Source: Dipteris shenzhenensis
Taxonomy: Eukaryota; Polypodiophyta; Polypodiopsida; Gleicheniales
Direction: 5' to 3' (one strand)
Length of the DNA stretch: 64,000 nt
NCBI GenBank assembly: GCA_047967505.1
Contig: CM106539.1
Shown here: in pieces, positions 34,245 through 44,951 of the stretch
Layout: the number at the start of each line of letters is the position of its first letter
Position numbering within the stretch: position 1 is the stretch's first letter
Translations under genes and position numbers: made by a program
Notes under the pieces: generated by a model
What the model was told of the DNA's origin: nothing
Databases searched by the model: none
Seen by the model: only the letters and a program-made list of their open reading frames with translations

Positions 34245-34678
34245 ATTTCATGTACATACTAATGGTTCCAATCATGCAGTAGGAAGTGTGTTATGTCAAC
34301 CTGGCAAACACAACAAAGACCACAGTATACTTTGCAAGTAGATAGCTAAATGATGCGGAGATGAATTACACCATAATAGAAAGAGAAGCCTTGGCAATGA
34401 TCTACAGCGTGAAGAAATTTTGACACTATCTATTGGCTACTGACTTTATCTTTTACAAAGATCATCAAGCCTTATTATATCTTGTGAATCGGCCATGTAC
34501 CACAAGTTGGATCACTCGATGGCTTCTACTCCTACAAGAATTCAATTTCAAATTTGTGATGAGAAAAGGAGCTCAACATTTCATTGCCAATCACATGTCA
34601 CGATTGAGGATAGGAGAAGAGCTGGAACGAAAAGAAGATGACCTATCAGATGCCGCATTATTTCAAATACCTCTCTAG
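34245..34678 (+). pseudogene. Ty3/gypsy RNase H remnant
   Basis: Reads FHVHTNGSNHAVGSVLCQPG, then with frame changes NDAEMNYTIIEREALAMIYS, HYLLATDFIFYKDHQALLYL and ITRWLLLLQEFNFKFVMRKG, then ANHMSRL. This is the RNase H of gypsy elements (TDAS...AVGxVLxQ, REALAxVY, DHxAL, RWxLxLQEF, ADxLSR). The first Asp is Asn (TNGS), and a TGA precedes HYLLAT. It directly follows the copia leader fragment, without its own RT. Confidence 0.75.
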
Positions 34679-34689
34679 AATTTCAATGA

Positions 34690-35630
34690 GTATCTGCCAA
34701 GCACAAATCACTCCAGACATCAGCATGAAATTGGAGCCATAGCCTGCTTAGTGTAGACCAAAAATGCTCAATGAAAGTACCTCCTTGAATACATATAAGC
34801 TCCATCTTCCTTTCGCACGCATCCCACATTTGATGTGGTACCCTGTCTCTACCGATGGGATGCCAATCATCATGATCCAGATAATGCAGATGCTCCTCGC
34901 AATCAGCTTAATAAATAGAAAATCAAAAATCAAATGGACAAGCCAAGAAACACTCATTAGAGCCTTGGACACACATGCATCAATTATGCAAAGCAGTTAT
35001 GACAAAACACTCAAGGAAAGTGCAAGATACAGTGAAGCCTTAGCATTCATCCTGGAGGTGTCCCTCACCATTGATGACCATTTGCCCAACCTTAGCTTCA
35101 ATCCAAATCAACAGATAGATTCTTAAACAAAAAGTCACCTCTTTCAAAGGGCCATATCTCTTCAAGGGTGTTATGTGTGTTTGTTTGAAGAAATGGTTGA
35201 CACTGGCTTCTTAAAAACTGAGCAAGCAATCTATGGTGTTCTTGGATTACAAGGAAAAGATTGACAACAAGCTCGCTCCATCTATCACCGCTGCCATCTT
35301 TACCATACTCATTGGGTAAAGACAACCACATTACAACATCGTCTACAGACCCAACCATAACCCGAGGACAAGTAATCAAATCGGTCCAAGGGAGTTGTTA
35401 ATTATGTGGCAACAAGGGCCAGAAGTGCAGTCTAGGACAACAACTATGAGAGCAGTATGTGTGTAGAGTAGTGGGGCAAAGCTCCGCTTGTAATATCTTG
35501 AGCCTAAAAGATGGTATGATAAATCTTAAAGGATGAGGATAGCCAAAATCCTCTCTAGAAAAGATCCAATCATACTTGCAAAATCAGGATCTAGAGAGAG
35601 AAATACTAAATATAGAGAGAGAGACTAAAA
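34690..35630. other. Unassigned, probably more gypsy DNA
   Basis: A plus-strand ORF (34764-35126) and a minus-strand ORF (35098-35379) lack motifs. Position after a gypsy RNase H suggests decayed integrase or 3' sequence, but I cannot see the zinc or DDE residues. Confidence 0.35.
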
Positions 35631-35634
35631 GCCT

Positions 35635-35743
35635 TCACTTTAGGAGGTCCCTCCCCTTTGTGTACAGACCCAAAAAGTCCCTCCACTTTGTGTAGAGACC
35701 CAAAAGGTCCCCCCACTTTGTATAGAGACCCAAAGGTTCCCCC
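35635..35743. repeat. ~30 bp tandem repeats, target of element A
   Basis: CACTTTGTGTAGAGACCC...AAAGTCCCTC repeats about four times and continues at 43092-43140 after element A. Copia element A therefore landed inside this array. Confidence 0.85.
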
Positions 35744-35751
35744 TGTTGAGA

Positions 35752-35815
35752 GTTCACGCTCAACATCATGTGATCATGTGTGCATAGCACCATCACGTGA
35801 TCATATGTGCATAGC
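35752..35815 (+). promoter_or_regulatory. Direct repeats upstream of the LTR TATA box
   Basis: CATCATGTGATCATGTGTGC and CATCACGTGATCATATGTGC are each followed by ATAGCAC. The second carries CACGTG, the G-box core bound by plant bZIP/bHLH factors. The place and repetition suggest an enhancer. Confidence 0.45.
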
Positions 35816-35833
35816 ACTAACCTTATAGAGTGC

Positions 35834-35873
35834 TATAAAGGAAAGGGTTAGATCCCCTAACCCTAACCCTAAA
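35834..35873 (+). promoter_or_regulatory. LTR TATA box and telomere-like motif
   Basis: TATAAAG is followed 14 bases later by CCCTAACCCTAACCCTAAA. GGGTTAG just before forms a 7 bp inverted repeat with CTAACCC. Telo-boxes (AAACCCTAA) in plant promoters are known to recruit transcription and Polycomb factors; whether they do so here is inference. Confidence 0.65.
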
Positions 35874-36001
35874 AGGGTTTGTATATATTCTATTTTTTCA
35901 ACTAATTCTAGTGTACAGTTAGTCATTTTGTGGTGTGCTCTCTAGCTGTGCCCTCTCTCCTCATCTCCACTCTTCTCCTCTCCCCTCTTCATATTTTGTC
36001 A

Positions 36002-36013
36002 TGGTATCAGAGC
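36002..36013 (+). promoter_or_regulatory. Element A primer binding site
   Basis: Perfect TGGTATCAGAGC directly after the LTR. Confidence 0.95.
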
Positions 36014-38482
36014 TCCCTTGTCTTCCGCTGAGACATTGAGTTTCTTGAGAGTGTGAGAGAGATTGTGAGATTGAGAGTTCTCTTGAGTGATTGTGAGATC
36101 CTTCCCTTCACTTCCGTTGAGAGAAAATTCCGTCCATTAACTTTCTTGAGAGTTTTTTGAGAGATTGAGTATTCATTCTTCTAGAGAAAGAGAGAAAGAT
36201 TTCAGTTGTTGTGAGTCTTGAGAGTTCATCTCTTTTGAGTGATTCTGAGATATTCAGCACCTTGCGAGATCTGTTTTTTTTGGAGAGCGAGAGAGAGAGT
36301 TCTTCTTCATGCTGCAACGGCCAACGTCCAATAACGCCCTGAACCTCCTTGCCAGTAGCTGCTGGAGAAGACCGCGCCGTGATAGCCATAGGGAGCCGAC
36401 GAGGGCGTGGGGCGAGGGGTGAGACCAGCCACGGAACGTAAACGAGGCTCCTCTCATAGTGCTCAGCCATCTCTAACGCGCTTCAAAGCTTCACCAGCCA
36501 CCAACAACGCCTTCCAAGTTTCCCTGCAGCCAACCCCCAAGGTCTTCTACGTCGACTCCAGCCCATCTTTGTTTCACAATGCTAACGGCATGGCCTCCAT
36601 AGCTGACCAGACCAACACGAGCACCCAGCCTCTTCCAACTGCACTGCACCAGCACGCAACACCAGAGTTGTCTGCAAGTCCGAGAGGGTCGAACTGTCCA
36701 CCTAGGTAAATCGGATCACTCACCTCTCCGAGAGGGCCACCACCTACCCGAGCTTCTACATCCCATGCGTGCTCTCCACGACCTCCATAGCAAGGACAAG
36801 CTACGCCTCCAGCCAACGGCCTCCTCCACAAGCCTGTAACGGACGGGCACCCTCCACAGCAAGGAGACAGCAAGGCAAACAGCACGTCAATCCGCATAGC
36901 GACCCGGGTAGCCCATGCCTCCTCAGCAAACGTTCCCTGCTCTAGCTTCATCCAGCGCTCCAACTCTCAGAATCGTCTTCCACCGCTCGCTTCGTGGTAA
37001 TAAACATTGACGCGTTCCAGTTGCGTATCCGAGACACCTTGGCGTTGTAGAAAGCGAGAGCAAAGGAGTTGGCAAGCGTCGGAGACGAGGACGAACAGCA
37101 AGCTTGGCTGTGAAAAATGAGCTCCGAAACTATCCCTCCTTGCGACACGTGGCGGATCACATTTACCTACGGTTAGATTAAAGTAACCTTGCTAGGTTGG
37201 TCTAGTAAAGTTTACTTGGGTTGGGTTTGGTTGGCCAAATTTGTGCCACGTGGCAACTTCAATCTTATCTGCCACATCATCAGCCTATCCACACTGCCAC
37301 GTCATCACTGCCACGTCAACTGCCACGTCAGCACTGCCACATCATCTGCCACATCAGTACTGCCACGTCATCTGCCACGTCAGCACTGCCACATCATCTG
37401 CCACGTTAGCACTGCCACATCATCAGTGCCATGTCATCTGCCATGTCACCAGTGCCACGTCACCTGTGCCACATCATCAGTGCCACATCACCCTGTTGAC
37501 ATCATCAGTGCCACCTCAGCACTGCCACCTCAGCAGTCCAGTCAGCACTGACCCCTGCAGGCACAGTCCCTTGCCAGGCGCACTGTGCACACACTGCATG
37601 TGCACACTCCTGCCACCTCAGCACAGAGCTTCACTGGCACACCTCTTGCTAAGCACATTGCCACATCATCACTGCATGTGACTCACAGTGACACATCATC
37701 ATTGAGCACCATTTGCACTCCTTTTGCCCCTCCACCTAGATCAAGTCATATCTCTTGATCCAGGAAGAATTTGAGGGTGCTCCAAAAAGGAAAGTCGCTC
37801 GATTTTTTGTGCTCTACGCGCTCGTTACATCACGTGCACATTTCGGTGCAAGTTACACTCACATTTAAGCCTCGCCGACAAAACCACTTCCTTCACACAC
37901 ATTTGCCTCTACATTGACGCATCTGACCCAGCACTTAAAAAGAACAAAGGAAAAGGAATTATTTGCTACTCTTTCATCGATCGACGGTTGGTTTAGATCT
38001 AGATCAGAGTAGACTAGATCGCCATAGAGGGGACGCTTTGAATTCCCCAAGTTGCCAATCTAAGCCATGCCCGAAATTCCCGACTAGTACCTACTCGGAG
38101 TCAGTCCATATGCTCACATCCGATTTCACATCATTACAGTACCTGAAACCTTACGTTCATCAGTTCAGTGAGCAGACTTCAGAGTTCAGAGGCATTGCAG
38201 ATTGATTCAGTGGGCAGATAGCACTTGATTTCACACACACATGCCACCATTGTAAAGCCTATTTGGCTATCTCACGGCATCGTGCACATCATTTTTCAGC
38301 CTTGTAAAGCCTCTTGGCTATTCCCAGCATCATTGCCACAAGCCTTGTAACACAGGTTAGATCTTATTTACTGCAGTTCTATCTTCACCGACAGTACAGA
38401 GATTTCACTTGGCATCTTCAGTGTATTTGCAGTTGATTCATATAGAGTTTTTCAGGACACTTTTGAGTACATTGTTTGCACC
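36014..38482 (+). other. Element A long leader
   Basis: About 2.47 kb precede the gag start, very long for a copia element. The first ~290 bp (GAGAG-rich) and last ~850 bp are shared with the fragment at 32020-34240. The middle 36300-37250 is GC-rich and has no counterpart there. ORFs at 36407-36709 (+) and 36574-36963 (-) are without motif. No structure demonstrating packaging or an IRES can be asserted. Confidence 0.7.
37255..37560 (+). repeat. CCACRTCA minisatellite in element A leader
   Basis: TGCCACATCATC, TGCCACGTCA and CACTGCCAC words in ~12 bp steps, more than 20 units. It translates into Ser/Thr/His-rich low-complexity ORFs in all frames, which I do not regard as genes. Confidence 0.9.
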
Positions 38483-39692
38483 ATGTCGACTAGCAACCTC
38501 AATCTGGAGGCATCTGCTAAGTTAGACAACTCCAATTACGGTACATGGAAATACTGAATGGAGACCATTCTTGTGCTTCAGGACAAATGGGAGTATGTCG
38601 ATGGATCCATACCTAGACCATTGGCCGATCCAGCCACCAGTAGCTCTACTCCATCTGTTGTCACAGCACCAGCAATGGGATCTACATCGGGATCTACATC
38701 TACACAAACAGTTTCCACACCAGTAGCAGATCCTGCCATTGCCCGAGCTCAAGCAGAATGGGATAAGAAAGACAAGTATGCCTATCACCTGATCAAGCAG
38801 AATGTGCAAGATGTCATGCTAGGACAGCTCAACACAGTCAAGACATCAAAAGAAGCATGCGATATGTTCGCAGCTCTCTACGAGTCCAAGAACACATCCA
38901 GGATTCTCACCCTGAGAAACCAGATCCAACCAGAGTTTCCGCAATAGCAATGAAACCGGTCATGCTTATGTACTCCGCATCAAAGACTACAACAATCAAC
39001 TTGCAGCAGCAGAAGAGACTATGAATCCCGCAGAAATGGTTCAAGTAATCCTGAATGGACTAGGAGAAGGATATGAGAATCTAGTCCAGAGTATTGCCAT
39101 CCAACGGCAAATTCCAACACTAGAAGAACTTCAGTCAGTTCTACTTGGTGAAGAACTCAGGACTCAGGCCATTCAAGCACGTAAAGGTCATTCTAATGAT
39201 CAAGCATTCACAGCTTCAGACAGAAGCAGAGGCAAAGGCAGAAACAGAGGTAGATCGTATCAAAAAAGTGGTCATCATCAACAAAGTCAAAATCAGCATC
39301 AGCATCAGCAGCATCCTCAGCAACATCAAAATCAGCAAAGAGGAAATCATTCCAACCGAGGAAGATTCCAAGGACGAGGGAATGCATCCACCAATGTGTC
39401 AAACATTCAATGCAACTATTGTCACAAGTTTGGACACTATGAAAGAGATTGCCGCAAGAAGCAGTATGACCAAGGCGGTCAATCCAGCAGTAATCGAGGG
39501 AATTCCCGAGGAAGAGGAAATCATCGTGGTGGACATTCTAGTCACAGTCATTTTGCAAATGAACATGGCAATATGTTTCTTGCAAGTGAGGAATTGCATC
39601 AAACTGATACAATGCACCTAGACAATGATTTCAATCCCAAAGAGGATTTCAGCTATCAAGTCGACCAAGTGGAAGAGGATCCTTGGTACATC
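38483..39692 (+). pseudogene. Element A gag (broken)
   Basis: Start ATG 38483 gives STSNLNLEASAKLDNSNYGT with NYGTWKY, the usual gag opening; TGA at 38555 stands where the family generally has Trp. The frame continues through ARAQAEWDKKDKYAYHLIKQ and ends at TAG 38945, where a frameshift takes over. A second frame from upstream of 39021 reads NPAEMVQVILNGLGEGYENL, then a His/Gln-rich segment (39276-39350) and the zinc knuckle CNYCHKFGHYERDC (39411-39452), complete CCHC. Gag runs straight into protease with no stop between. The product would be the capsid protein of the particle. Confidence 0.85.
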
Positions 39693-42600
39693 GACAGCGG
39701 TGCATCATCTCATATGACAAATCATCAGGAATGGTTCACAGAAATGAAGCCATTAGAAGGTCAAAAGAATGTAATCTACACAGCAGACACAATACACCGA
39801 ATCCGGTTCAAGGGACAGGTGTTATCCCTATGAACAATTTCACTGGTACAAAAGGATTAGTCAAAGATGTGCTCTATGTTCCGAAGCTCAGCAAGAACCT
39901 TTTGTCAGTAGGTCAAATGACGGAACACAACTACAAAGTCATCTTCGACGGTGATGAATGCACTATCAGAGACAAATCCAAAAGAGGTCAGCTAGTAGCA
40001 AAAGGTGTCAAGGAAGGACGCTTATACAGGATGCTAGCTACAGTACCAGATAAGCATGCCATGTCAGCTCAAATGCAACAGATGCCACTATCTGCAAAAT
40101 GGCACAAGAGATATGGTCATGTCAACTTCAAGTACTTGTTAGATCTCAGGAATCAAAATATGGCAATTGGGATTCCGAAGCTACAGTTTCTTGGCAAAGT
40201 TTGTGAAGCATGCTGCTTCGGCAAACAAAAGCGAACCAACTTTGTCAGAAGTACCTCTCGTGCACGAGGTATTCTTGATTTAATTCATACAAATGTATGG
40301 GGTTATGCCCAGACCCGCAGCATCAATGGTTCACTTTATTACTTAACCTTCATCGACGACTACAGCAGATATTGTTGGGTCTACTTTTTGAAAGAGAAAT
40401 CTGAAGTGTTTACCAGATTTCAAGAATTCAAAGCCATGGTAAAAAACCAAACAGGCAGAAAGATCAAGGTCATGAGATCAGACAGAGGAGGTGAATACAT
40501 GTCTTCAGCATTCATCAACTTTTGCAAAACTCACGGTATTCGAAGACAATTCACATGTGCAGATACTCCTCAGCAAAATGCAATAGCTGAAAGGAAGAAT
40601 GGGACTTTAGCAGACAGTGCTAGAGCAATGCTTAGTGAAAAGCATCTTCCAAATCAGTATTGGGCAGAAGCAATAGCTACATCTAACTACTTGCTTAATC
40701 GGCTTCCTACCGAACCGATACAAGGTATGACTCCTTATGAAGCATTCACTGGACACAAGCCACGCATTGGGCATCTCCGCATATTTGGTTGCATAGCATA
40801 TGCCCACATACATGATGATCATCGCAGGAAATTGGATGCGAAGTCACACAAATGCATCATGGTTGGCTACAGTGAAGAAAGCAAAGCATACAAATTGTAT
40901 GATCCCATCAATCGCAAAGTCATTATCTCCAGAGATGTAATCTTCGATGAGGAATCAGAATGGAAAACCTCACCTACACAGGAGATAGAAGCATCGACTT
41001 CACAGTCACCTACAGAACAGGTTGATGAAGAAGAGCAAGAATTGCCAGCAACACCCCAATCAGCGCCACGGCAGCTCAGACGGTCTACTAGGGAAAGCAG
41101 ACCACCAGCCAGATTGACATATGCTCAGAAAGGCAAAGCAATTCAGGTGGAAACCACCAACTATGCTCTTATGACTACCATCATGGCTACAGAAGAGCCT
41201 GTGTACTTCGAAGACGTAGTAGATAAGCCAGAATGGCAAACTGCTATGAATGAAGAAATGGATGCTTTGTATAAAAATAACACTTGGGTATTATGCGACC
41301 TTCCACCAGGAAAGAAGGCCATAGCCAACAAATGGGTATACAAAGTGAAGTACAATCCAGATGGCAGTATTCAGAGATACAAAGCCAGATTAGTTGCAAA
41401 AGGATTTGCACAACAATATGGCCAAGATTATGATGAGACTTATGCTCCAGTAGCTAAGATGGATTCCATACGGTTCTTGATATCACTAGCGACACTCAGT
41501 AAATGGAATGTGTATCAGCTCGATGTCAAGAATGCATTTCTCAATGGTTATCTAGACGAGGATGTCTACATGCAACAACCAGCCGGTTATGTTGAACCAG
41601 GCAAGGAGAACAAGGTTTGCCATCTCAAGAAAAGTCTCTATGGCTTAAAGCAAGCACCCAGAAGTTGGTACAGCAGAATTGACAGATATTTTGCTGATCT
41701 GGGATACATGAAGTCCAATGCAGATCATACTCTCTACTACAAAGTTCAAGGGGAAGATATTACTATTGCACTTTTGTACGTAGATGATCTGATTGTGACA
41801 GGAAGCAAGGATAGCTTCATCAGAAAATTAAAACAAGACTTATCTGCAGAGTTCGACATGAAAGATCTTGGACTTATGCACTATTGTCTTGGAATTGAGT
41901 TCTAGAGAGATTCCGATAGCACATTCATGAGTCAGCTCAAGTATGTTGACAGTCTCCTGAAGAAGTTTCATATGGCCGATTGCAAGATTGCAGCCACTCC
42001 CATGGAACAGAGTTTGAAACTTACTAAAGATTCAGAAAAGCCTACAGTCAATGACAAATACTACAGGCAACTCATTGGATCTCTTATATATCTGACAATC
42101 ACACGGCCAGATATTTGTTATGTAGTAAGCTCACTAGCACAGTTTATGGCAAATCCAAAACAGTCTCACTGGAATGCAGCCAAAAGAGTCTTGAGATACA
42201 TCAGAGGTACAAGACAGTTTGGGATAGAATACAGAGGAAGTCATCCACGGTTGCATGGATACTGTGATAGTGACTATGCTGGAGATCATGAGACCAGGAG
42301 ATCGACACAGGGATATGCATTTTTCCTTGGTCAAGGTGCTATATCATGGTTGTCAAACAAACAGCCAACTGTTTCTTTGTCTTCAACTGAAGCAGAATAT
42401 AGGGCACTCACTACAGGTGCATGTGAGGCTATATGGCTCAGAAGACTATTGTCAGAAACAGATTACTTTGATGAGTCAAAGCCAACAACAATATACTGTG
42501 ATAATCAATCGGCTCAAGCATTGGCCAAAAATCCAGTATATCACTCCAGAACAAAGCACATTGATGTCAGAGAGCACTTCATCAGAGAAAGAGTGTTACT

Positions 42601-42745
42601 TGGTGACATCACACTGCAGCATTGTGATAGCAAAGAAAATGTTGTAGATATCTTTACCAAACCACTCGGTAAAGAGCTATTCGAGAAACACCGACTAGCT
42701 CTTGGTTTGATGCAGAGGAAGGACATTCCCATTAAAGGGGTGTGA
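39693..42745 (+). pseudogene. Element A pol: PR-INT-RT-RH (broken)
   Basis: Protease DSGAS at 39693. The frame changes near 39800 and then stays open for ~700 codons. Pre-integrase zinc region WHKRYGHVN...CEACCFGK at ~40100-40230. Integrase core: first motif HTNVWG (Asn codon 40292-40294 where the family has Asp), then RSDRGGEY, then AERKN. RT: KNNTWVLCDLPPGKKAIANK, QLDVKNAFLNG and YVDD at 41777-41788, intact. TAG at 41903 interrupts between RT and RNase H. RNase H shows YCDSDYAGD, STEAEY, YCDNQSA and TKHIDVREH, and the frame ends at TGA 42743-42745. PR, RT and RH residues look sound, but integrase does not. Confidence 0.9.
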
Positions 42746-42821
42746 TGGAATGTAATGCTCAGTCCTTCTTCGATTCCCCAAAATCATCATCTTGAGGGAA
42801 GGCCTACTTCATGATGTTGAT

Positions 42822-42833
42822 CTTGAGGGAAGG
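42822..42833 (+). promoter_or_regulatory. Element A polypurine tract
   Basis: CTTGAGGGAAGG lies directly before the 3' LTR. A second CTTGAGGGAAGG lies ~35 bp further upstream (42791-42802), so the PPT region is duplicated. Confidence 0.8.
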
Positions 42834-43091
42834 TGTTGAGAGTTCACGCTCAACATCATGTGATCATGTGTGCATAGCACCATCACGTGATCATATGTGC
42901 ATAGCACTAACCTTATAGAGTGCTATAAAGGAAAGGGTTAGATCCCCTAACCCTAACCCTAAAAGGGTTTGTATATATTCTATTTTTTCAACTAATTCTA
43001 GTGTACAGTTAGTCATTTTGTGGTGTGCTCTCTAGCTATGCCCTCTCTCCTCATCTCCACTCTTCTCCTCTCCTCTCTTCATATTTTGTCA
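42834..43091 (+). repeat. Element A 3' LTR
   Basis: 258 bp, same ends as the 5' LTR. Two differences: AGCTATGCCC for AGCTGTGCCC and CTCCTCTCTTC for CTCCCCTCTTC. Confidence 0.95.
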
Positions 43092-43375
43092 CCCCCCACT
43101 TTGTGTAGAGACCCCAAAGGTCCCCCGTAAAAGTGGAGGGACTCCTGTCCAAAAGGTCTCCTACAAAAGAGGTCCCACCACGGAGGTACCTACGGAGTGT
43201 GTAGAGACCAACATGTATAAATATCTCTCAATGGACATTGGAATGAAGCTCCCAATCTTTGGGGTTCAGTGTTCAAGCTCATTATTGTGTTCATGTGATT
43301 GATCTCCATTGCGTCCATGCTCTCTTACACTATCATGTTCTAGCATGCCCTTACCTTGAACTCTCTACCCTTGTA

Positions 43376-43660
43376 CTCCCTCCTCCTCCTCCTTCCTCCT
43401 CCTTCCTTCCTCCTCCTCCTCCTCCTCCTCCTCCCTCATCCTTCTCCTCCCTCCTCCTCCTCCTCCCTCTTCCTCCTCCTCCTTCCTCCTTCTCCTCCCA
43501 TCTCCTTCTCCTTTCTCCTCCTTCCTCCCTCCTCCTCCTCCTTCCTCTCTCCTCCTTCCCCCCTCCTCCTCCTCCTCCCTCTCTCCTCCTCCTCCCTCCT
43601 CCTCCCTCCTCCCTCCTCCTCCTCTCTCCTCCTCCACCCTTCCCCCTCGAATCCACGAAG
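43376..43660. repeat. Pure pyrimidine (TCC)n tract
   Basis: Around 285 bases of TCC/TTCC/CTCC with almost no purine on the plus strand. Both-strand ORFs (proline/serine/leucine or glycine/arginine/glutamate) are artefacts of the repeat. Such tracts can form triplex DNA. Confidence 0.95.
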
Positions 43661-43739
43661 GAGACACTCTCTCCACTCCTCAACCTTGGACGACTCCTAA
43701 ACCCTGCAACCCCCTCTGAACCCTAGAACTCCTAGTTAG

Positions 43740-44900
43740 CTCTCTCAACCCTGTCCCCCTTTTGAACCCTAAAATCCCCTTCTAAACCCTCGAACTCCTA
43801 TGGAGGTGAGAGGCTCCATCAATCATTATAATCAAGCCCTCTTTCCCATTCACACGTGCATGAGGTCTACTTTCCATGCTTTAGCCTACACCTCTCACTG
43901 AAACACGACCCGAGGACCTATGCTACACTTGTGAACACCTATGTTGCAACAAGTGACGACACAACTGTAGGTGACCAACACCCTTGGAGCCTACATTTGG
44001 GATAAAAAGGGACAACAGCACCACCACGTGGCTCAGCTCTCATGGTTCACTCTCGAGCTGCATGAGATTATTACACAATGCAATGTTCAATGGCATGTGA
44101 GGTGCACTAAATGTCTTTACTGCTTGCATGGTTGATGGAAAATGTAGTAGCCATCACCCATGTTCAATCTCTCTATTTATTGTGGTGGGTAATGATGGAT
44201 ACCCTATTTACATCAGTCGCGATGATGGTAGGAAGATATGAGTGAAAGCGGGTATATTGGATAATCATTGGATTGTGCCATCGAACCCCTTCCTATCCAT
44301 GAAGTACAAGAGTGGTACAAAAACATGACTCACCGTACCTCCATCCACTTGAGATCAAGCACTGGGAGCTTGGGTCCTGCTCTCTGACTCTCTCTATGAA
44401 CTCTCGCTTTTGTATAGCATCTTTGTTTGAGAGCCTAGGACTATAGCTCCTTATTGCTCCTCTGGATCACATTTGCCACCCAAAGAGCCCATCCCTCCCT
44501 CCACCCACCCTCTAGCTGCTACCAAATCTCAGCTGCTACCTGTTGCACCTCCTCATCCTGGAGAAGATCCTCATATGCGAACCCCGCTTTGGGCCGAGGG
44601 GCTGCTCTAGGTGAAGCATAGCTGAGAAGTGGCCCGACATCGTAGTATCTGCTAAAATGCACATAGAACCTCCCCTGTGCACCGCCCAATCCCCAATATA
44701 GAACCTATCAAGGCACTCCAACAAGTCATCGTGCCTCCTTTGCCCAAAATAAAAGAAGAGACTACCTAGGATCCTAGCAAACTCCGCCTCTCTCGCTATA
44801 GCTCGCTCTTTGCAAAGCTCTCCATGTGGCACATCTATTGGAAGCCACCTAGAAACTCTTGCATTAGAAATAGAATAGAAGGTAGAAGATGACATACCAC
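43740..44900. other. No clear gene
   Basis: A minus-strand ORF of 119 codons (44536-44895) reads ELCKERAIAREAEFARILGS and LFFYFGQRRHDDLLECLDRF, which looks protein-like but matches no family I know. The rest shows nothing. Confidence 0.4.
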
Positions 44901-44925
44901 ATCACATATATATGAATACAGATGG

Positions 44926-44951
44926 ATACACACACACACACACACACACAT
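44926..44951. repeat. (AC)n microsatellite
   Basis: About 12 AC units. Confidence 0.95.

Larger units (their letters stand above)
35744..36001 (+). repeat. Element A 5' LTR
   Basis: Begins TGTTGAGAGTTCACGCTCAACA (an inverted repeat TGTTGAG/CTCAACA) and ends TTTTGTCA. TATAAAG at 35834-35840 is the likely promoter. The telomere-like stretch is at 35855-35873. Confidence 0.95.
35744..43091 (+). mobile_element. Ty1/copia element A, full length, defective
   Basis: 7348 bp with 258 bp LTRs at both ends that differ at only two positions (about 99.2% identical), TG...CA ends, and CCCCC duplicated directly outside both ends (35739-35743 and 43092-43096). Order: LTR, PBS, ~2.5 kb leader, gag, protease, integrase, RT, RNase H, PPT, LTR, the copia order. 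Gag-pol carries TGA 38555, a frameshift near 38940, a frameshift near 39800 and TAG 41903. Integrase lacks the first catalytic Asp. It is young by its LTRs but cannot encode its own machinery. Confidence 0.95.

Noticed and set aside
37189-37681. Overlapping ORFs in the element A leader
   Set aside because: Same reason: minisatellite translation, not shared in frame with the other family A copy.
43259-43726. Proline/serine/leucine ORFs and glycine/arginine/glutamate ORFs
   Set aside because: Products of the TCC tract; no start context, no conserved domain, open on both strands.
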